Shown: positions 27,720 to 40,499, numbered from the stretch's first letter. The stretch is 64,000 bases of DNA from Xylocopa sonorina (GCF_050948175.1 NC_135194.1:15926033-15990032); one strand, 5' to 3'. The notes: generated from the sequence alone by a model not told the origin. Made by a program: numbers and translations.

Positions 27720-30700
27720 TCAGCGTATGTCACGCATACGAACAAATTGTTGCCCAACTATTTCTAAACCATTGCTTATCAGATCAACGTCATCAGATAT
27801 TTTGATTATCCTTGGTTTAAAAAAATCCGAGTTTGTTTCACACGCTTGAATGTAATCAGACAATACGAAGTGATCCTCGATAAGTACCGGAGGTTGATTC
27901 TGATTTTGTGGTTGTCGATTACGCGAACGCGGTACTTGATCGGCTGGTTCCATTAAATTCGAGTGTTTCTTTCGTTGATGTTGTAACAATTTTGCCTATT
28001 AAAGAATATCAGTTTTTCCAAGATTTTTAAATTTATATACAAGATAAAATCACATATTTATATATTTCCTTATAACTTACTTTGCTAGCATACTGCTTAT
28101 GACACCATTGGCAGCCTTGAGGTGTAGTTCTAATGCTACCAACAGTTTGACTAAATGTTGGATTTGGTAAATCGGAGTAATCTGACTCTTTCTGCCGATT
28201 GCTCGGTGGTAAAGCAGCTCCTGGATGATTTTTCATGATATGTGCTTTACGTTTACTGCTGCTCTTATAAACCTTTAAAAGAATGTAATACAAGAATAGT
28301 ATCGATCAAATATAATTCAACTTATCCTGGTAACAAACGATATCGCACCTTTTCACAATATTGACAATAGTAATCTCTGGTTTGGCGTAAAATTGGTAAA
28401 TTTAACTCTGGTACAGATTCTGGTGCAACATCCGGATGACGTTTAGCCAAATGATTTACGAGCATTCCTCTTCGTTTAAATCCCACTAGGCATTGATGAC
28501 ATTTATAAATGAAACGATTGTAATCGTTAGGGTTTACCTGTGTTAATGAGATATAATTAAATTGTTGTTAAAGCACCATTTGTTTTCGTTAAAAAATTTG
28601 CGCAGTAAAAATAAAAAATACCTTTGGAACAAATTTTTTAGTTTGTGTTACTTGTGACATTTGTTCTTCGGTTGCTGTTTGTGAATTATGCAATTTAGTC
28701 ATGTGCTCTTTTAACTTGTCTTTCCTTTTAAATTGCTTACCGCAGTTTGCACAATGAAATTCTCTATAAAAATAATATATATTTTATAGAAGAGCGCGTC
28801 TAGTACAGTGTTACATTTGCAGAGTAAATGTTGGTATACCTATGATCAGAATGTTTCAGTAGATGCATCTGCAATTTATCTACAGTAGGAAATCGTTTCG
28901 CGCAAATTTGACATTTATGTTTTCTTTCGCAATGGTGTGCCCTAATATGTTTACGAATAACTGAATATTTGATGAATATTCTTTGGCAGTCAGGACAGCT
29001 AAATGTGCCATCTTCCTTTTTATGAGTTTCAATATGATCTTTTAATGTCATACTTTGATTAAATAGTTGTCGGCACATTGGACATTCAAACACTTGTTTA
29101 TTTTCTGCACCAGGAGAAAAGTAAATATAAGTGATAAGATAAACATTTTACTCCTATTTAAGATTATATTATTCAATATAACCATAATTCACCTCGATGC
29201 GTTTTTAAATGACAAGAGAGTGCTGAATTGTTCATGAACCTTTTGAAGCAAATGTTGCATGGCAGTGGTTTTTGGTCTTCAGCACCATGCACCAAACAGT
29301 GCTGTTGCAATCGCACCTTCGTCGCAAAACGTTTATAACACATCGAACACTTATATGTAGACAAAGTAGTTAATCTTTTCGCTTTTTTAAAAGATAATCT
29401 CCCGTGTTGTGAAATATGATTAATCAATTCTTTTTGTTTTTGAAATTGTAGTCCACATTGCGGACAAATCGTAGATTGTATTTTAGTTTTCACTTTATCA
29501 GTGCCATGAACAAGAGCGTGTAGATTAAGCAAAAGCGGTTTTCTGAAAATTAAACCGCATACTGAACATTTCCATTCCTTCGAATTATTTTGTCTTGAAT
29601 TTTCTTTTTCTTTCAAATTTCTACCACGAAATACTTTCATGCGTCGAGAATGATTATCGTCCAATCGTGACCAATTAGATAATTGATTTTTGTGCTCTGC
29701 AATTGAAAATTATATACGTATATAAATATAAATATATCTCAAAATTATAAATCTGTCATTTAAACTTAATATATACCTTTATCACTTTTTGTTTCTTGTA
29801 TAGATTTAAGTGGTATTAAATTTCTACGAATCGCGTAATCGGTACTAGGGCCAGCCCTTAATTCTTCCTTTGGTAAAATGCTTCTTGTAGTCAAAAATAC
29901 TATTCCATCACGTTGTTGGCAAATTACCAAATTCTGATCTTTATATGTTAATGCAGGTCGAACAAAACGCATCCAATTCGAAGCATCTAAATCGTTAATA
30001 AAAGATTTTTAATAATTGTACATTTAATTTACCAGACTATATTCATCGAAATATAAGCACCTACTTTCATTTGAAACATCTACTTTAAAAAATTCTTTAT
30101 CCTCAGTTTCATAGAGCAATGGCAATTCATCCTTAAATGGTGTGCCATCATAGGGATATAAGATACCCTCTATAGGACCAAATTGAGTACGTTTTTGTAT
30201 ATAACGTTTAGCAAACACTCCATAATCTGATCTGCCTGATACAATTTCAGAACTGGATAACTTGTTTATAGAAAGATATGATCCTGGCAGTGTTGCTATA
30301 GCACGTGATGGCACTGGTTGATCTGCTATTGTGCATACATTATGCGAAGTGCAATTATCGCCAGTACATACATCATCACATTCATCACAACCTACAGAAA
30401 GATACATATATGTATATATGTATATAGACTGCCATTAATTAAACGAGGAAGTAATAAAATTACATACAAAAATTCTTTTTATCATTTATACGACGCTTCG
30501 AGCGTCTGACACTCTGTTTTTCACAATCTTTTTTCTCTTCAGTAGGCATCAAAATTTCGTTCATTTCTTTTGCACTAGATGCAGCTAAAGGATCTGCATT
30601 GTTCTCTTTGTTTGAATTTTCTGCAGTTGATGAAAGATGCGTAGAATCATCCACATCAAGATTTTGTGTTTTAAATGAATTTATGACATTCATTTGGTCA

Positions 30701-31532
30701 TCCTGCATAACAAGGAAGTCTCTACTCAATGTAAAGTCTGTACTTGGCATTCCTGTTAGCATCAATGGAGCTGTTGCTGATTCCAATCCAGAATTGGATT
30801 CTACAAATATATTTTATGAATGTAACATCATTTAAAATTACATTTTATCCAAGGACAATGTTTGATTAAATATACCTTGCATCAAAATCAATTCACTGCT
30901 GACACTGGATACCAATTGTTCTTCATTCTCATTGGCAACAAAATCAGCAGAATTATCTGATTGTTGCACGCTCTGCGCATCAATTGGATGTGACAATTGA
31001 GAGACATAATTAACATTCACCCTTTCATTTGACTCAGATGAAGGTATTAATGGAGACGAAGGACCTTGTAGTACAACAACAGAATTGTGAAATGGCGATG
31101 GCGGAAGTTGTACTGGGGTAGGCGAATATCTAGCGGCTGAACTCATATTGGGGTCAAGAGGACTAACACGATGTTCAAAGTCAGAAAGTGGCGATGAGGC
31201 TCTTGGGGAAAATGAAACTTGTTCGTAAGTTGGAAATAAACGAGAATATTCTCGCGATTGATCTTCCACATATTCCACCTAATAAACAAAATTATTTCAG
31301 ACAGCATTATGAACTATTTAGCATATATTTTGTGAATTTTTAGTTTATTTATGAATTTACTTACAGTTAAAAATAATAGCTTATTATTATTCATTTTTTT
31401 GGGTTGTTCACACATCGATGAAGAAAGTGAATGATCTGTGGGCCAATTTACCGAAGTGTCAGATACTTTATCAATATTAGGTATCTCAAAGGAGTTAGCA
31501 GGGGCCCCCTCAGGAGGGCCCCTTGGATCCAT
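27720..31532 (-). CDS. PRDM10: PR domain zinc finger protein 10 (PRDM10)
   Basis: Nuclear DNA-binding transcription regulator. Minus exons: 31532-31365, 31278-30876, 30800-30468, 30391-30065, 29986-29777, 29696-29193, 29104-28840, 28763-28622, 28537-28349, 28272-28081, 27995-27720; 1002 aa, all phases closing. Residues 1-300 are Ser/Pro/Asn-rich and disordered. A Cys-rich knuckle ([14 protein letters not shown], about 302-315) precedes the PR (SET-like) domain (about 330-450), with [20 protein letters not shown] and NWMRFVRPA, both typical of PRDM10. Eleven C2H2 fingers follow: four in exon 6, three in exon 7, one each in exons 8 and 9, and two split across later exon borders (exons 9/10 and 10/11). 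The catalytic SET motifs are not evident, as in most PRDM proteins, so I infer a DNA-binding rather than methyltransferase role. It is head-to-head with the CCDC191-like gene (0.9 kb). Confidence 0.93.
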
Positions 31533-32417
31533 TTTATTTCTCGCCGTGTACCAGGAATATTACAACATCTGTAACCTGCTAAAAATATGCTTTAGAACTA
31601 TAATAGACTCTATTATTTGAAGATAAACAAAATTAAAGTAATTCGATGCTCTTTAACCGCGTAACGATGAGATTTGTCGGATAATAGAATCATTGAAACG
31701 ATGTGATACCAAACGCGATAAGAGTAAAGGTAATTAAACAATACTTTCATTTTTAGATCTTACAAAGAATAAGACTTACCATCGTTAATATATAAGTTTT
31801 CGAAGTCGATGCACTTTTTGCCTTGTGATGCACCTGCTGCAGCTCACTGGTTCGTCAACAATCGACGTTATCAGTTTCATATTGCTGCTTGAGAACCACT
31901 GAAATGGCGGGAAATTTTCGAATTGACGGAGAGAATTTAGAATGTCATATATTTCAAGGTAATATATTGAAAATAATAGCTTTAACACGTATCTTTATTA
32001 ATTTTATTCGATACTCAACATTAACTTATTTTTATTCGTTACTCTAAGAGTCGCTAACATTAATTAATTAATCGTTCATTGATCTATTAATAACATAAAC
32101 TTATATAGAATTAATTTTATATATTGAACAACTTTCAGTAATATTGGAATACCGAAGAAAATTTTTTTTAGCTCCATGGAGTGACGTCGATAGTGTTTCA
32201 TCATATGGTACCGCTTATTTCCAACCCTTCGGATATGTATTGTATGTAATATACGTATGAATGGGGTTGAAACGCATATGTATATGTGCGTAGAGGGAAT
32301 ATCTTTCATAACTTTCCTTAACAACGAAACAACAACGCGTCAATAAGAGTTTAGCGTGACTTCCGATATATTTTTCTATGGAATACTGCTGTTTATTTTA
32401 CACATGATACAAACATC
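31533..32417. promoter_or_regulatory. Divergent PRDM10 / CCDC191-like promoter region
   Basis: 885 nt between two divergent start codons. It should hold both 5' UTRs and promoters. A minus-strand open frame at 31785-31988 has no family resemblance and is probably untranslated leader or chance. Confidence 0.5.
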
Positions 32418-34864
32418 ATGGTACAGATGAACGAAATGACGAATTTGCTGGAGCAAATGATGAATGTGGATATTTTTCATCCATCGGAGAAGCTTCGTAT
32501 GTTAAGCGACGAGGAAAGGGCATTTCTTGATCCAAATTTAATCATGGATGCGAGGCATCGAATGTGCCGTGAAGATTCGTCCGTTTCGCCTACAAACGAT
32601 TCCGTTTTAGCGGAAGCTAAGAAGTATGATCCGGTTGAAATGAATGAAAATGAAAAAAATTGTTAAACGTTGATTTCCATGTGTAACTTTACAGATCATT
32701 CATACAGGAAGAGGCAAGGCAGCTGTACATGAAGAAACAGCAACGATTTCTCGAAAGAGAATTGAAGAAATTCGAAATGGAGCTGAGCAAATCGAGGCCA
32801 AAGTATTTGGAATCCTACGCATGTAAGAGGAGAAACTTTGCATCATCGGACGATGAAGAGTTTTGGGAAACAATCAAGAAACTGAGAAACAAGGTAAATA
32901 GGTATGGATCTTCAAATAATCGTTTCATTGTAATCGGAAGTATATGAAACACTTTACAGATTAGTGAAGAGAAAAGGGGGCAAATCAATAGCCATCGTGA
33001 AACAAGCGTGGATCCCATTCGGAAGAGGTTTATAAAAACGGAGACGGACGATACTTTAGTAACAGAGGAAGGTGAGCAAAAATGCAAGCAGGAGGAATGC
33101 GAAGTACCATGTGTCGGAAGTATAAAAGTAACTATCAAGGATAAAGCTAATTTTGCGACAGAAACACAACATTTATATATTTTAAGGAAATATTTCGATG
33201 TTTTAAAAAGAAATGCTGTAGAGAAAAGACAGCTTCGTGACATTAAGATAAAGATTGAGCAGAGAATGGCCCTGAAGATAATAAAAAAATATTTTAACAT
33301 TTGGAGAACATGTACAAGAGATACGAGAATTAACGTGCAGAAGCAAAAAGAAGAACAAGAGACCTCCGAAGAACGAAAAATTGAAATGTTTATAAATGCG
33401 ATTGCAGAACGACAAACAGAATTAATGAGAAGTCAAAAACCAAAGATTAGAGATGTTAAACCGACAATAAGAGATTCTAACAACACAGATAATAAGAAAA
33501 AAAACATTTATATAAAACGTATTATTGTTGAGTCGCCAGCACAAAGTCGATTAAGCGCGCAAAAACAGATAATAGAAAAGCAAAAAGCCAAATTGGCTGA
33601 ACAAAACAGGATCATTGAAGAATTAAAATTAAAACAGGTACAAGAAGAGATATTTAGAGCGAATAAAGATACAGTTGAAATTGTTAAGGAAACTCTCACT
33701 CATTGTGGGCAAAAGACAAGAAGAACTTTAATTCAATTGATGCAACAAAATGGTTACAGGTAATAGATATAGATTTCCACGATAATTTAGCATACACATT
33801 GACAACAAAATTTATAATAGATTATGTATATCTTCCCGAAAGAGATAAAAGTTTAATAGTACAATCGAGAGTATTGGATCCACCACAGTTTTTATTAAGG
33901 ATGGAAGCTCGAGCAGAGGCTAGACGAAAACGAATAAAATTAACCGAAGAACTGCGAAGGCAAAAACTCGAGGAACAGAAAAAAAAGGAAGAAGCTGCTA
34001 GAATAGAAGAGGAACAGAAGAAGAGAAGATTACAACAAGAGGTCAGATAATATAAGAGGTCGAAGTATATTAATGTCATATTAAGTGTTATAAGCATATT
34101 AATTTCACCTCGCAAACTTTATTATCTCTTCAGTAATACAATTTTTATGCGATTATATTGCATACTGTACAGTTCTTTAAGATGATGATGTGATGATTCT
34201 TTTCTTTACTTATAAATAGGCTTTGGCCGAGGCGAGGAGATTACGGAAAGAACAAGAAGAAAATCGACAACGTGAAATAGAAAAGTTTCAAAGATTAAAT
34301 AATATAGCAGATAAGTTCTATCGAAAATATCTTTTACGACGTTACATAATGAAACCTTTCACAATGCTTATTAAAGAAAAACAGAATAATATTAGAAAAG
34401 CTAATGATTATTATAAGGAAAAATTGTTAAAAAGACTGTTTGCAGTATGGAGAAAAGAAGCGAAAATTCAATATGAAATAAAGGTTGAAATTGCTGAAAC
34501 ATTTTACAACGAAAATTTAGTGACAAAAATTGTTAAGGAATGGAAGCAAATGGTCAAGGAAGCAAGTTCAAAATATCAAGTAGCAACAGATTACCATAAT
34601 ATGAAACTTGCAAATAAGTACTTCAAGTTGTGGCAGATCATAACACTTGAACTGAAAACAGAATATGAAAAGAAAAAAATGTTAGTTGATGACATTTACA
34701 GAACTAAGTTAAAAGTAAGATATTTAGGCATCTGGAAAAAGTATCTTACAATCATTGCAAATATAAAAGAAAGTGAGGAAAGAAAAAATAACTTACGAAA
34801 GTTGGTACAAAAAGTAATTCCTGATTTTGATCCTATACAGAGAGGTGTAGCACTTGATAACTAA
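32418..34864 (+). CDS. Coiled-coil protein with Sfi1-like tryptophan repeats, CCDC191-like
   Basis: Exons 32418-32623, 32695-32893, 32960-33759, 33852-34041, 34220-34864; 679 aa. Residues 1-130 carry a short acidic start and a charged helix (YMKKQQRFLERELKKFE). The middle has LSAQKQIIEKQKAKLAEQN and a DPPQFLLRMEARAEARRKR block followed by a Glu/Lys/Arg coiled coil, the arrangement I associate with CCDC191 (KIAA1407). Five spaced W motifs occur: FNIW near 33295, then FAVW, VKEW, FKLW and LGIW between 34438 and 34735, each preceded by a K/R-rich helix, like centrin-binding Sfi1 repeats. I infer a centriole- or cilium-associated scaffold. The family name is moderately sure; the fourth exon's acceptor (33850-33851) was chosen for phase and has a weak pyrimidine tract. 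Confidence 0.7.
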
Positions 34865-35463
34865 TGTTAATGTACGACGTTAAAATGACGGTACAAAAAG
34901 TGCATTATAACAGTACGTTTAAATTTACATAACACAAAGCTGTTATCTAGTTTGTACACACACACACACACAGACACACACACACATATGCACACATTAT
35001 TTTGTATAAAAAAATTGTGAATATTTATCATACTATTTATGTTCAGATTTTAGATGTATCCATAATTGATTAATATAATTTATTATATTAGTTAATACAA
35101 TGGCCACTTTATCACAGTTACAATACATATAAAAATGATATGCGTAATACTAGAATAAAAATAATTAAGACTTTAATTGAGATCATTGCGTTTTGTTGAA
35201 CTGTTATTAGTAAATTTAATATAATGAGCAATAGTAACTATAAAAAATTTGGTTATTATAAAAGAGAGGACGAGGACAAATATCAATATGTTATTAATGA
35301 AAAGTGCATTGCAACTAATATAAATGTGTATGTTTTCCTATCATTTACCGCTATGTGCGATATTCTGATCTTATCTCGTTTGAATTTGTCTAATCATTTG
35401 CGGAATGCAAAGCATAATCTTCCATATAAAGTAAGTTCAATTATCTTATTTAAATTTAAATAT
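34865..35463. other. 3' convergent region with a CA microsatellite
   Basis: AT-rich 3' sequence between the CCDC191-like gene (+) and the palmitoyltransferase gene (-). A (CA)n tract lies at 34956-34987. A plus-strand 86-codon open frame begins at 35224 and runs into the end of the opposite gene; no family is recognised. Confidence 0.5.
34956..34987. repeat. (CA)n microsatellite
   Basis: About 32 bp of CA dinucleotide repeat with one GA interruption, in the 3' region of the CCDC191-like gene. Confidence 0.9.
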
Positions 35464-36789
35464 CTAAGTTTTGCAGCAAAATAAACGGGATACATTTTTC
35501 AACATCCCATGATCGTATGGACTTCCAGCTTCGAGGAGACGTCGCTCGTTCGATGTTGTACCAAGGTAAATCAACCAAAGATGATATATTAAATAACAAA
35601 CTACTACTAGCCCAACAAGCAAGCTGTAGAGTGCAGAGATGAAGCAAAGGGCAATACTGGAACAATGTGTACATTATTATACTTGGATTGAGTACCCAAA
35701 GCAAACAGTTGCGCGACATGTTATCTATTCAACTTTTATATTGCGTGAAAGCAAATAAGAGATATTACAATATTTACGACGTTAACACAAGTCTGGACAA
35801 TTATCAGTATCTTGTGATTATTAAAGTTTGCATTGTAGATCGCCGGTATCTTTCCAGTTTAGGTTTTAGCCATAATAACGGAAAATATTGTAATTTCCTT
35901 TTAGTATAATTTTATAATCTTGACATCATTTTTCTTTCAATATTGTATATTCTTCACTAATTGATACTGGATTAATGTAAAGTATATTCTAAAGGATACA
36001 TACTCAAGTTGATGATACACATCACTGCAATCATCTGGCAAAAGGACAGTGCCAATAAGTATAAATGGATGACATACGCTAGTCATGGTTAAATTAGAAC
36101 CATAGATAAAAGCTATGGCTGAGGAGAATAAACATCTCAAATACCATTTTAAATTACTGGAACCTATACAACAGTCCAACCTAAAATATAAAACATATAT
36201 ATTTAGCATATACATTGGTATCGAGGTTTATTTCTTTTTACAAAAACTACAGCTTGTACCATTTACAATGATATTCCCTATCGAGAATACAGGTCTGACA
36301 CATTCGACAATGATGCGCTTTAGGAGGTACTCTTCTCCTGCAAGTAATACAAAGTTCTCCACTTCCTTCGCCAAGCTCTAAACCTTGAGTTAAAGCAGTT
36401 TCCTGAGTAGCAGAATCTGCATTTAATTTAGTCATGTAACCGCACCATATACCACCCATGACACACAGTATGAACATTAGATTCTCTTCTGGTAATATTT
36501 CTAATAATGGTACAACGTTAAGTTCAAAAATCAGCATCAACGTGACTACACTTGTAATCGTCCACATTAAAAAAAACTTCGTACGAAGTAAAAATCTTAG
36601 AAAATTATGATGCAAATAGTACACCAAAATCGGTGTTGCAACAAATATAATCACAGTACACAGTACCGTTTGTGCGGCTATTACTGCCAATGTTGGGACC
36701 GCAAAGATCGGTATCATTGCATCGACCGAAATTTGCTTAGCACCAGCTCTCCAACCACAAGGATTTCGCAGTCTTTCCCACACAGTCAT
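35464..36789 (-). CDS. ZDHHC23-like palmitoyltransferase with EYHC active-site motif
   Basis: Multi-pass protein S-acyltransferase family. Minus exons 36789-36260, 36180-36004, 35656-35464; 299 aa. Opening VWERLRNPCGWRAGAKQISVD resembles ZDHHC23. Two pairs of hydrophobic segments precede the Cys-rich domain: CITCRRRVPPKAHHC, then RMCQTCILDREYHCKW, then LDCCIGSSN. More membrane segments follow, and the end contains TTSNERRL, where most family members have a TTxE-type motif. The zinc-ligand Cys/His pattern is intact, but the catalytic tetrapeptide that is normally DHHC reads EYHC. The Cys nucleophile and one His remain; the first His is Tyr and Asp is Glu. Activity is therefore uncertain. At 299 aa it is shorter than human ZDHHC23 (409), mainly at the N terminus. 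ATG 36789 is the first in frame. Confidence 0.85.
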
Positions 36790-38630
36790 TTTTTGTTATT
36801 AGTAAAGATAGGTCAAAACAATATATTTACGCCTGCATGGAATACTGATGAAAGAACATCAAAAGAAGCACAGGTTAGGAATCTTTCACAACATGTTACT
36901 CGCACTAATGTCAATTTTTAATTTAGCGATTGTTGAAAATGTTACACCTAAACGTAGGAGGCAGCACCCTTCGAATTACTAATTTATAACTATATAAATG
37001 ATTAAAATAATTGCATATTTTCTATATCTATCTCTATTTAGAATAGGTTCGCCTTCTATGGAAAACCATTGTTACGATACAAATCGATAACTTTCCTTCT
37101 ATTCTAGTTATCTGCCCATATAAATGATCGATCTATCTATTCAAATACAAAAGTTAATTCATTGAGTCTAATACCTTAGAAAGTTATATACTTTTTGGAG
37201 ATTACTTGCCCTTATATTAGGAAAAAAGTATTACGACGAACAGTATTTCTATCGGTACTTTGAAAATGGCGCAAGAATCGCAAGGAGAGCAAGGAAAACA
37301 GTGCCCATTTCCAGTATCCAATAGCAGATATCGTATGCGGTGCACACAGTATAAAAGAACAATGGTGTCAATGTTGTTATTCCAATACTTCACAATTGTG
37401 ACTAATCGTTGAAAAGTTCTCTCACGGAATTCCATTCACTCGACGCAACTCAGGTAATGGATAATCGACAAGCAATCAAAGGAACCGTTCGTAATTTTCT
37501 CAAAAACATCGTTATCTCGTACTACGTGCTCGTAATACTTTGTTGTGTGACGCTTGATGTAATCTCGGCGTGCCTGAAGTTGCAAACGTGAGACGCATGG
37601 CGGGAATATGATGTAGATTGAAAATATAGTTAACTTCAGGGTGAACATATTTATGGGAAAAAATTTGTTTATCTCGAATCACCAACATTCTATAAAGAAC
37701 AGTGAAGGTCAGCTGTTATCTCGCTTGATGTTTGACATACAAAATTACAGTAAAAATTTTCATATACATTTAACATTACATTGAATGTGAAATGCTAGAA
37801 AACTGACGATTGTACATAAAATGCGATTTCTTTATCGAATTTATTTATTAATTGTAGAAACGTCTAGTTACATTCTCGAGAAATGGGATTCAAAATAGCT
37901 CCTTAATCGAGTCAAAAGTCAAGGCCAAGATAATGTAAGACTAATCTGTATTGGTAAGACATGAAATGTAACAACGATGAGGTTACCGTATGTAAATGTT
38001 TAAACGGACACCACTATACATTACCGTGAATAATCAAGTTAGTCAATCGATGCTCCCTATCAAATTTGTTTTTTCCATTTACGATCATGTACAGTGAATC
38101 CACCTTCGAAGGTTTGCACTCACTTTAAAGAAAATAACATAGACAACACATTTTTAATACAATCTCTTATGCTAAATATCACGTTGCAGTCTACTTCTTT
38201 CTTTCATCGACACACGCAAGATAAATATCGATTGGTTTCTCGCGAAGAAGAAGACTCGGACGAATACCATTATCGCACTGTCGAGGCAACGCTAATTAAA
38301 GAACGGTGGGGTGGAACTCCATTAAGATAATTATCCTGCACAATAATGAGTCGACTATACAAGTGAAAGATTGATCGACAATTACGGCTGCACGGCTGCT
38401 GCCTACTGAAACTGTTTTCAATTGTTGTTTGCACGTGTTCGCAGTTATCATTGTTTGCCAGAATCTCTTTCGGAACTTCTTGCTGTAATGCTAACGATAA
38501 GTGGGGAGGAAAGTTCGTTCGTTCCACGGTGTGAACCTACATATAATTTCGTGGTGCACATAATTTCAGTAAGATAATAGTATACATTTCGTAACGTTAC
38601 ATTATTCTTCTTTATTATGAAATCCTGCTT

Positions 38631-38936
38631 GTACCTCTCTCAGTTATTCGAGTTCTCGAACCGCTCTAGTGGCGCTGAAACGTTGACTTAGCATGTACCA
38701 TTATCACCGTAAGAAATATATGTATCTCTTCTAAGAAATACTTGTATTTCTTACAGTGATAATGGTACATGCTAAGTAAGAAATATATGTATCTCTTCTA
38801 AGAAATACTTGTATTTCTTACAGTGATAATAGTATATGCTAATTCAACGTTTTGTCGCCAGTATCTAGTTTTTGGTTTATCGCATACCTTCATAAATAGA
38901 GGGCAGTTCGAGAATTCGAATAACTGAGAGGGGTAC
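38631..38936. mobile_element. MITE-like 306-bp element with 31-bp terminal inverted repeats
   Basis: Left end 38631-38661 and the reverse complement of right end 38906-38936 agree at 29 of 31 positions (GTACCTCTCTCAGTTATTCG and the following 11 bases). Inside, a hairpin-forming unit of about 65 bp (TAAGAAATATATGTATCTCT onward) occurs twice in tandem (about 38711-38840). No transposase is encoded. The family is not recognised, and I cannot define a target-site duplication. Confidence 0.75.
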
Positions 38937-39986
38937 TTCATCCCGTTCATTGGCTTCTACCTTCTTAGGATTCACGTACCCCTTTTTCTTCAAGCTAGAG
39001 GAGGGTATTAGCGATGCATGAATCATAAGTTCTCATCGAAGAAAGAAGCCGATTGGAGAACTATTTAACCTACGGGAGGCTCGTCTCTGGTTTGCCCCTT
39101 CCTTGGGTCGTGTCGCTGGACAGTTCGTACGTAGATCTCGATGTGAAGAGTCATCGAGATCAACCGGCAAAGTAGCCTTGTAGTAATTTCCGACCGGCGA
39201 TTTATTTAAGTGACCGAACGATTCGCGAAACTGAACGAATAGTTTGACCGGTGTGATGCTCAACCTCCTTTGTCTTTTACAACTAAGACTATTGCAGATC
39301 ATAGCGAAGCGAGAAAGGACTCGAATATTTTGACAGAAAGACAATTCAATAACGATCACGCTTTGAAGAAAGTTAAAAAAAATCACGCTTTGTAAGGCGA
39401 GTCAGCTTATTCGAATAGTATACGTGATTTAGCGCTGTGCAACACGCTACTTCATTTGAGAACGCTGATTTGACGTAAGACCAATAACCCACCGCTTCTA
39501 ATAGAAAAGCATAACAGAGAAAACTCATAAATCACTATTACTTGACCGGAACGATAGTCGATGTGTCGAAGAGGTCGTGATCCCCGATGGTGGTGAGTTC
39601 GACGGTGGTCTAATATGCGGGAAAAGTACTATCCTGTATGTTTCCATGAAACGAAGATATGTTGAACAATCATTAGGGGCACTGACAGTAGTCTTGTCTG
39701 TCGTGGATGGATTAATCTGTCAGGACTAGGGTGATCTCGTTACTGCAATCGGAGAGAAGAGAAATAGACATCGTTTCGTGCATCGTTCGATCACATTTTG
39801 GTCGTTTGTATTTAGAGGTACAAGAACGGATCGTCGTACCGTTGAGACCAAACGATAAGGAAGCAACGTTGTGTGGTACAAGAGTAAATCGGCTGATAAG
39901 AAACAGTCGATGCTCATAGACCAGGGTTCTTCTGGTACACTGTTGAACTAACAATTATAGTCAAGAATTGTGTCACTACATTTCAG

Positions 39987-40179
39987 TGGTATTGGTAGCC
40001 GCAATAATAGTAGTGGTGGTGGTGGTGGTGGTGGCGGTGACGGTGACGGTGACGTGCAGAAGTCTATGAATCCAGGGTTACTGCTCTCTCCCTTGGGCCG
40101 TGCTTCGTGGGTTGAGAAGCTTTCAGGCTTCCCGCGGAAGGCTGGAAACTGGTCTGCCGTGGACTCGTGGGGATGTTAT
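39987..40179 (+). other. Probable LYST 5' untranslated exon with (GGT)n tract
   Basis: It is bounded by a 3' splice site (TTTCAG at 39981-39986) and a 5' splice site (GTAAGC at 40180). It has a GGT/GGC/GAC repeat at 40008-40054. Its open frame (poly-Gly) does not join the LYST frame in phase, so I read it as leader sequence rather than coding. Confidence 0.4.
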
Positions 40180-40499
40180 GTAAGCTGTCTATAGTTGATC
40201 AACATGAACGCATACTAAAATTGTGTACACAGGCGCATGTATGCGAGGGAGAGCCGCAACTTACAATACATATATGCGTGTAATAACCGCCAGGTTCTGA
40301 TGAGAGGATACTCACAGTGACGAGAATCGCGACACGGCTATTAACATTCAAATGCGCCTACGCACTATTGTCGCTGTGAATGGAACATCGAAACATACAA
40401 GGTCTTAAACTTTCAGGTGATCGGGTTACGCGCTGTGGCAGTGATCCTCGAAGGATACCAGAGGATACGTTCTACCCGTGGTTCAGCTTCGACGAGTTT

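Larger units (their letters stand above)
36790..40499. other. Palmitoyltransferase / LYST intergenic region
   Basis: 3.7 kb without a firmly supported coding exon. It contains the MITE-like element at 38631-38936. Near 40 kb there is a probable LYST 5' UTR exon (39987-40179, bounded by TTTCAG and GTAAGC) with a GGT tract. Several 60-117-codon open frames here match no family. Confidence 0.5.

Noticed and set aside
31785..31988. 67-codon minus-strand frame upstream of PRDM10
   Set aside because: It lies in the divergent promoter region and has no family match; probably 5' leader or chance.
33760..33851. Acceptor after TTTAG at about 33800 as the start of the fourth CCDC191-like exon
   Set aside because: It would need phase 1, but the preceding exon ends in phase 2. 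Only the AG at 33850-33851 keeps the frame open.
37409..37591. 60-codon plus-strand frame with a hydrophobic segment
   Set aside because: Isolated, with no upstream or downstream partner exon and no family match.
38094..38330. 78-codon plus-strand frame with an acidic stretch
   Set aside because: No homology, no splice-consistent neighbour, and it lies in repeat-bearing intergenic DNA.
39987..40179. Poly-Gly frame as an N-terminal coding exon of LYST
   Set aside because: Joined to the next acceptor (40416) it is out of phase with LYST, so it is listed only as a probable untranslated exon.
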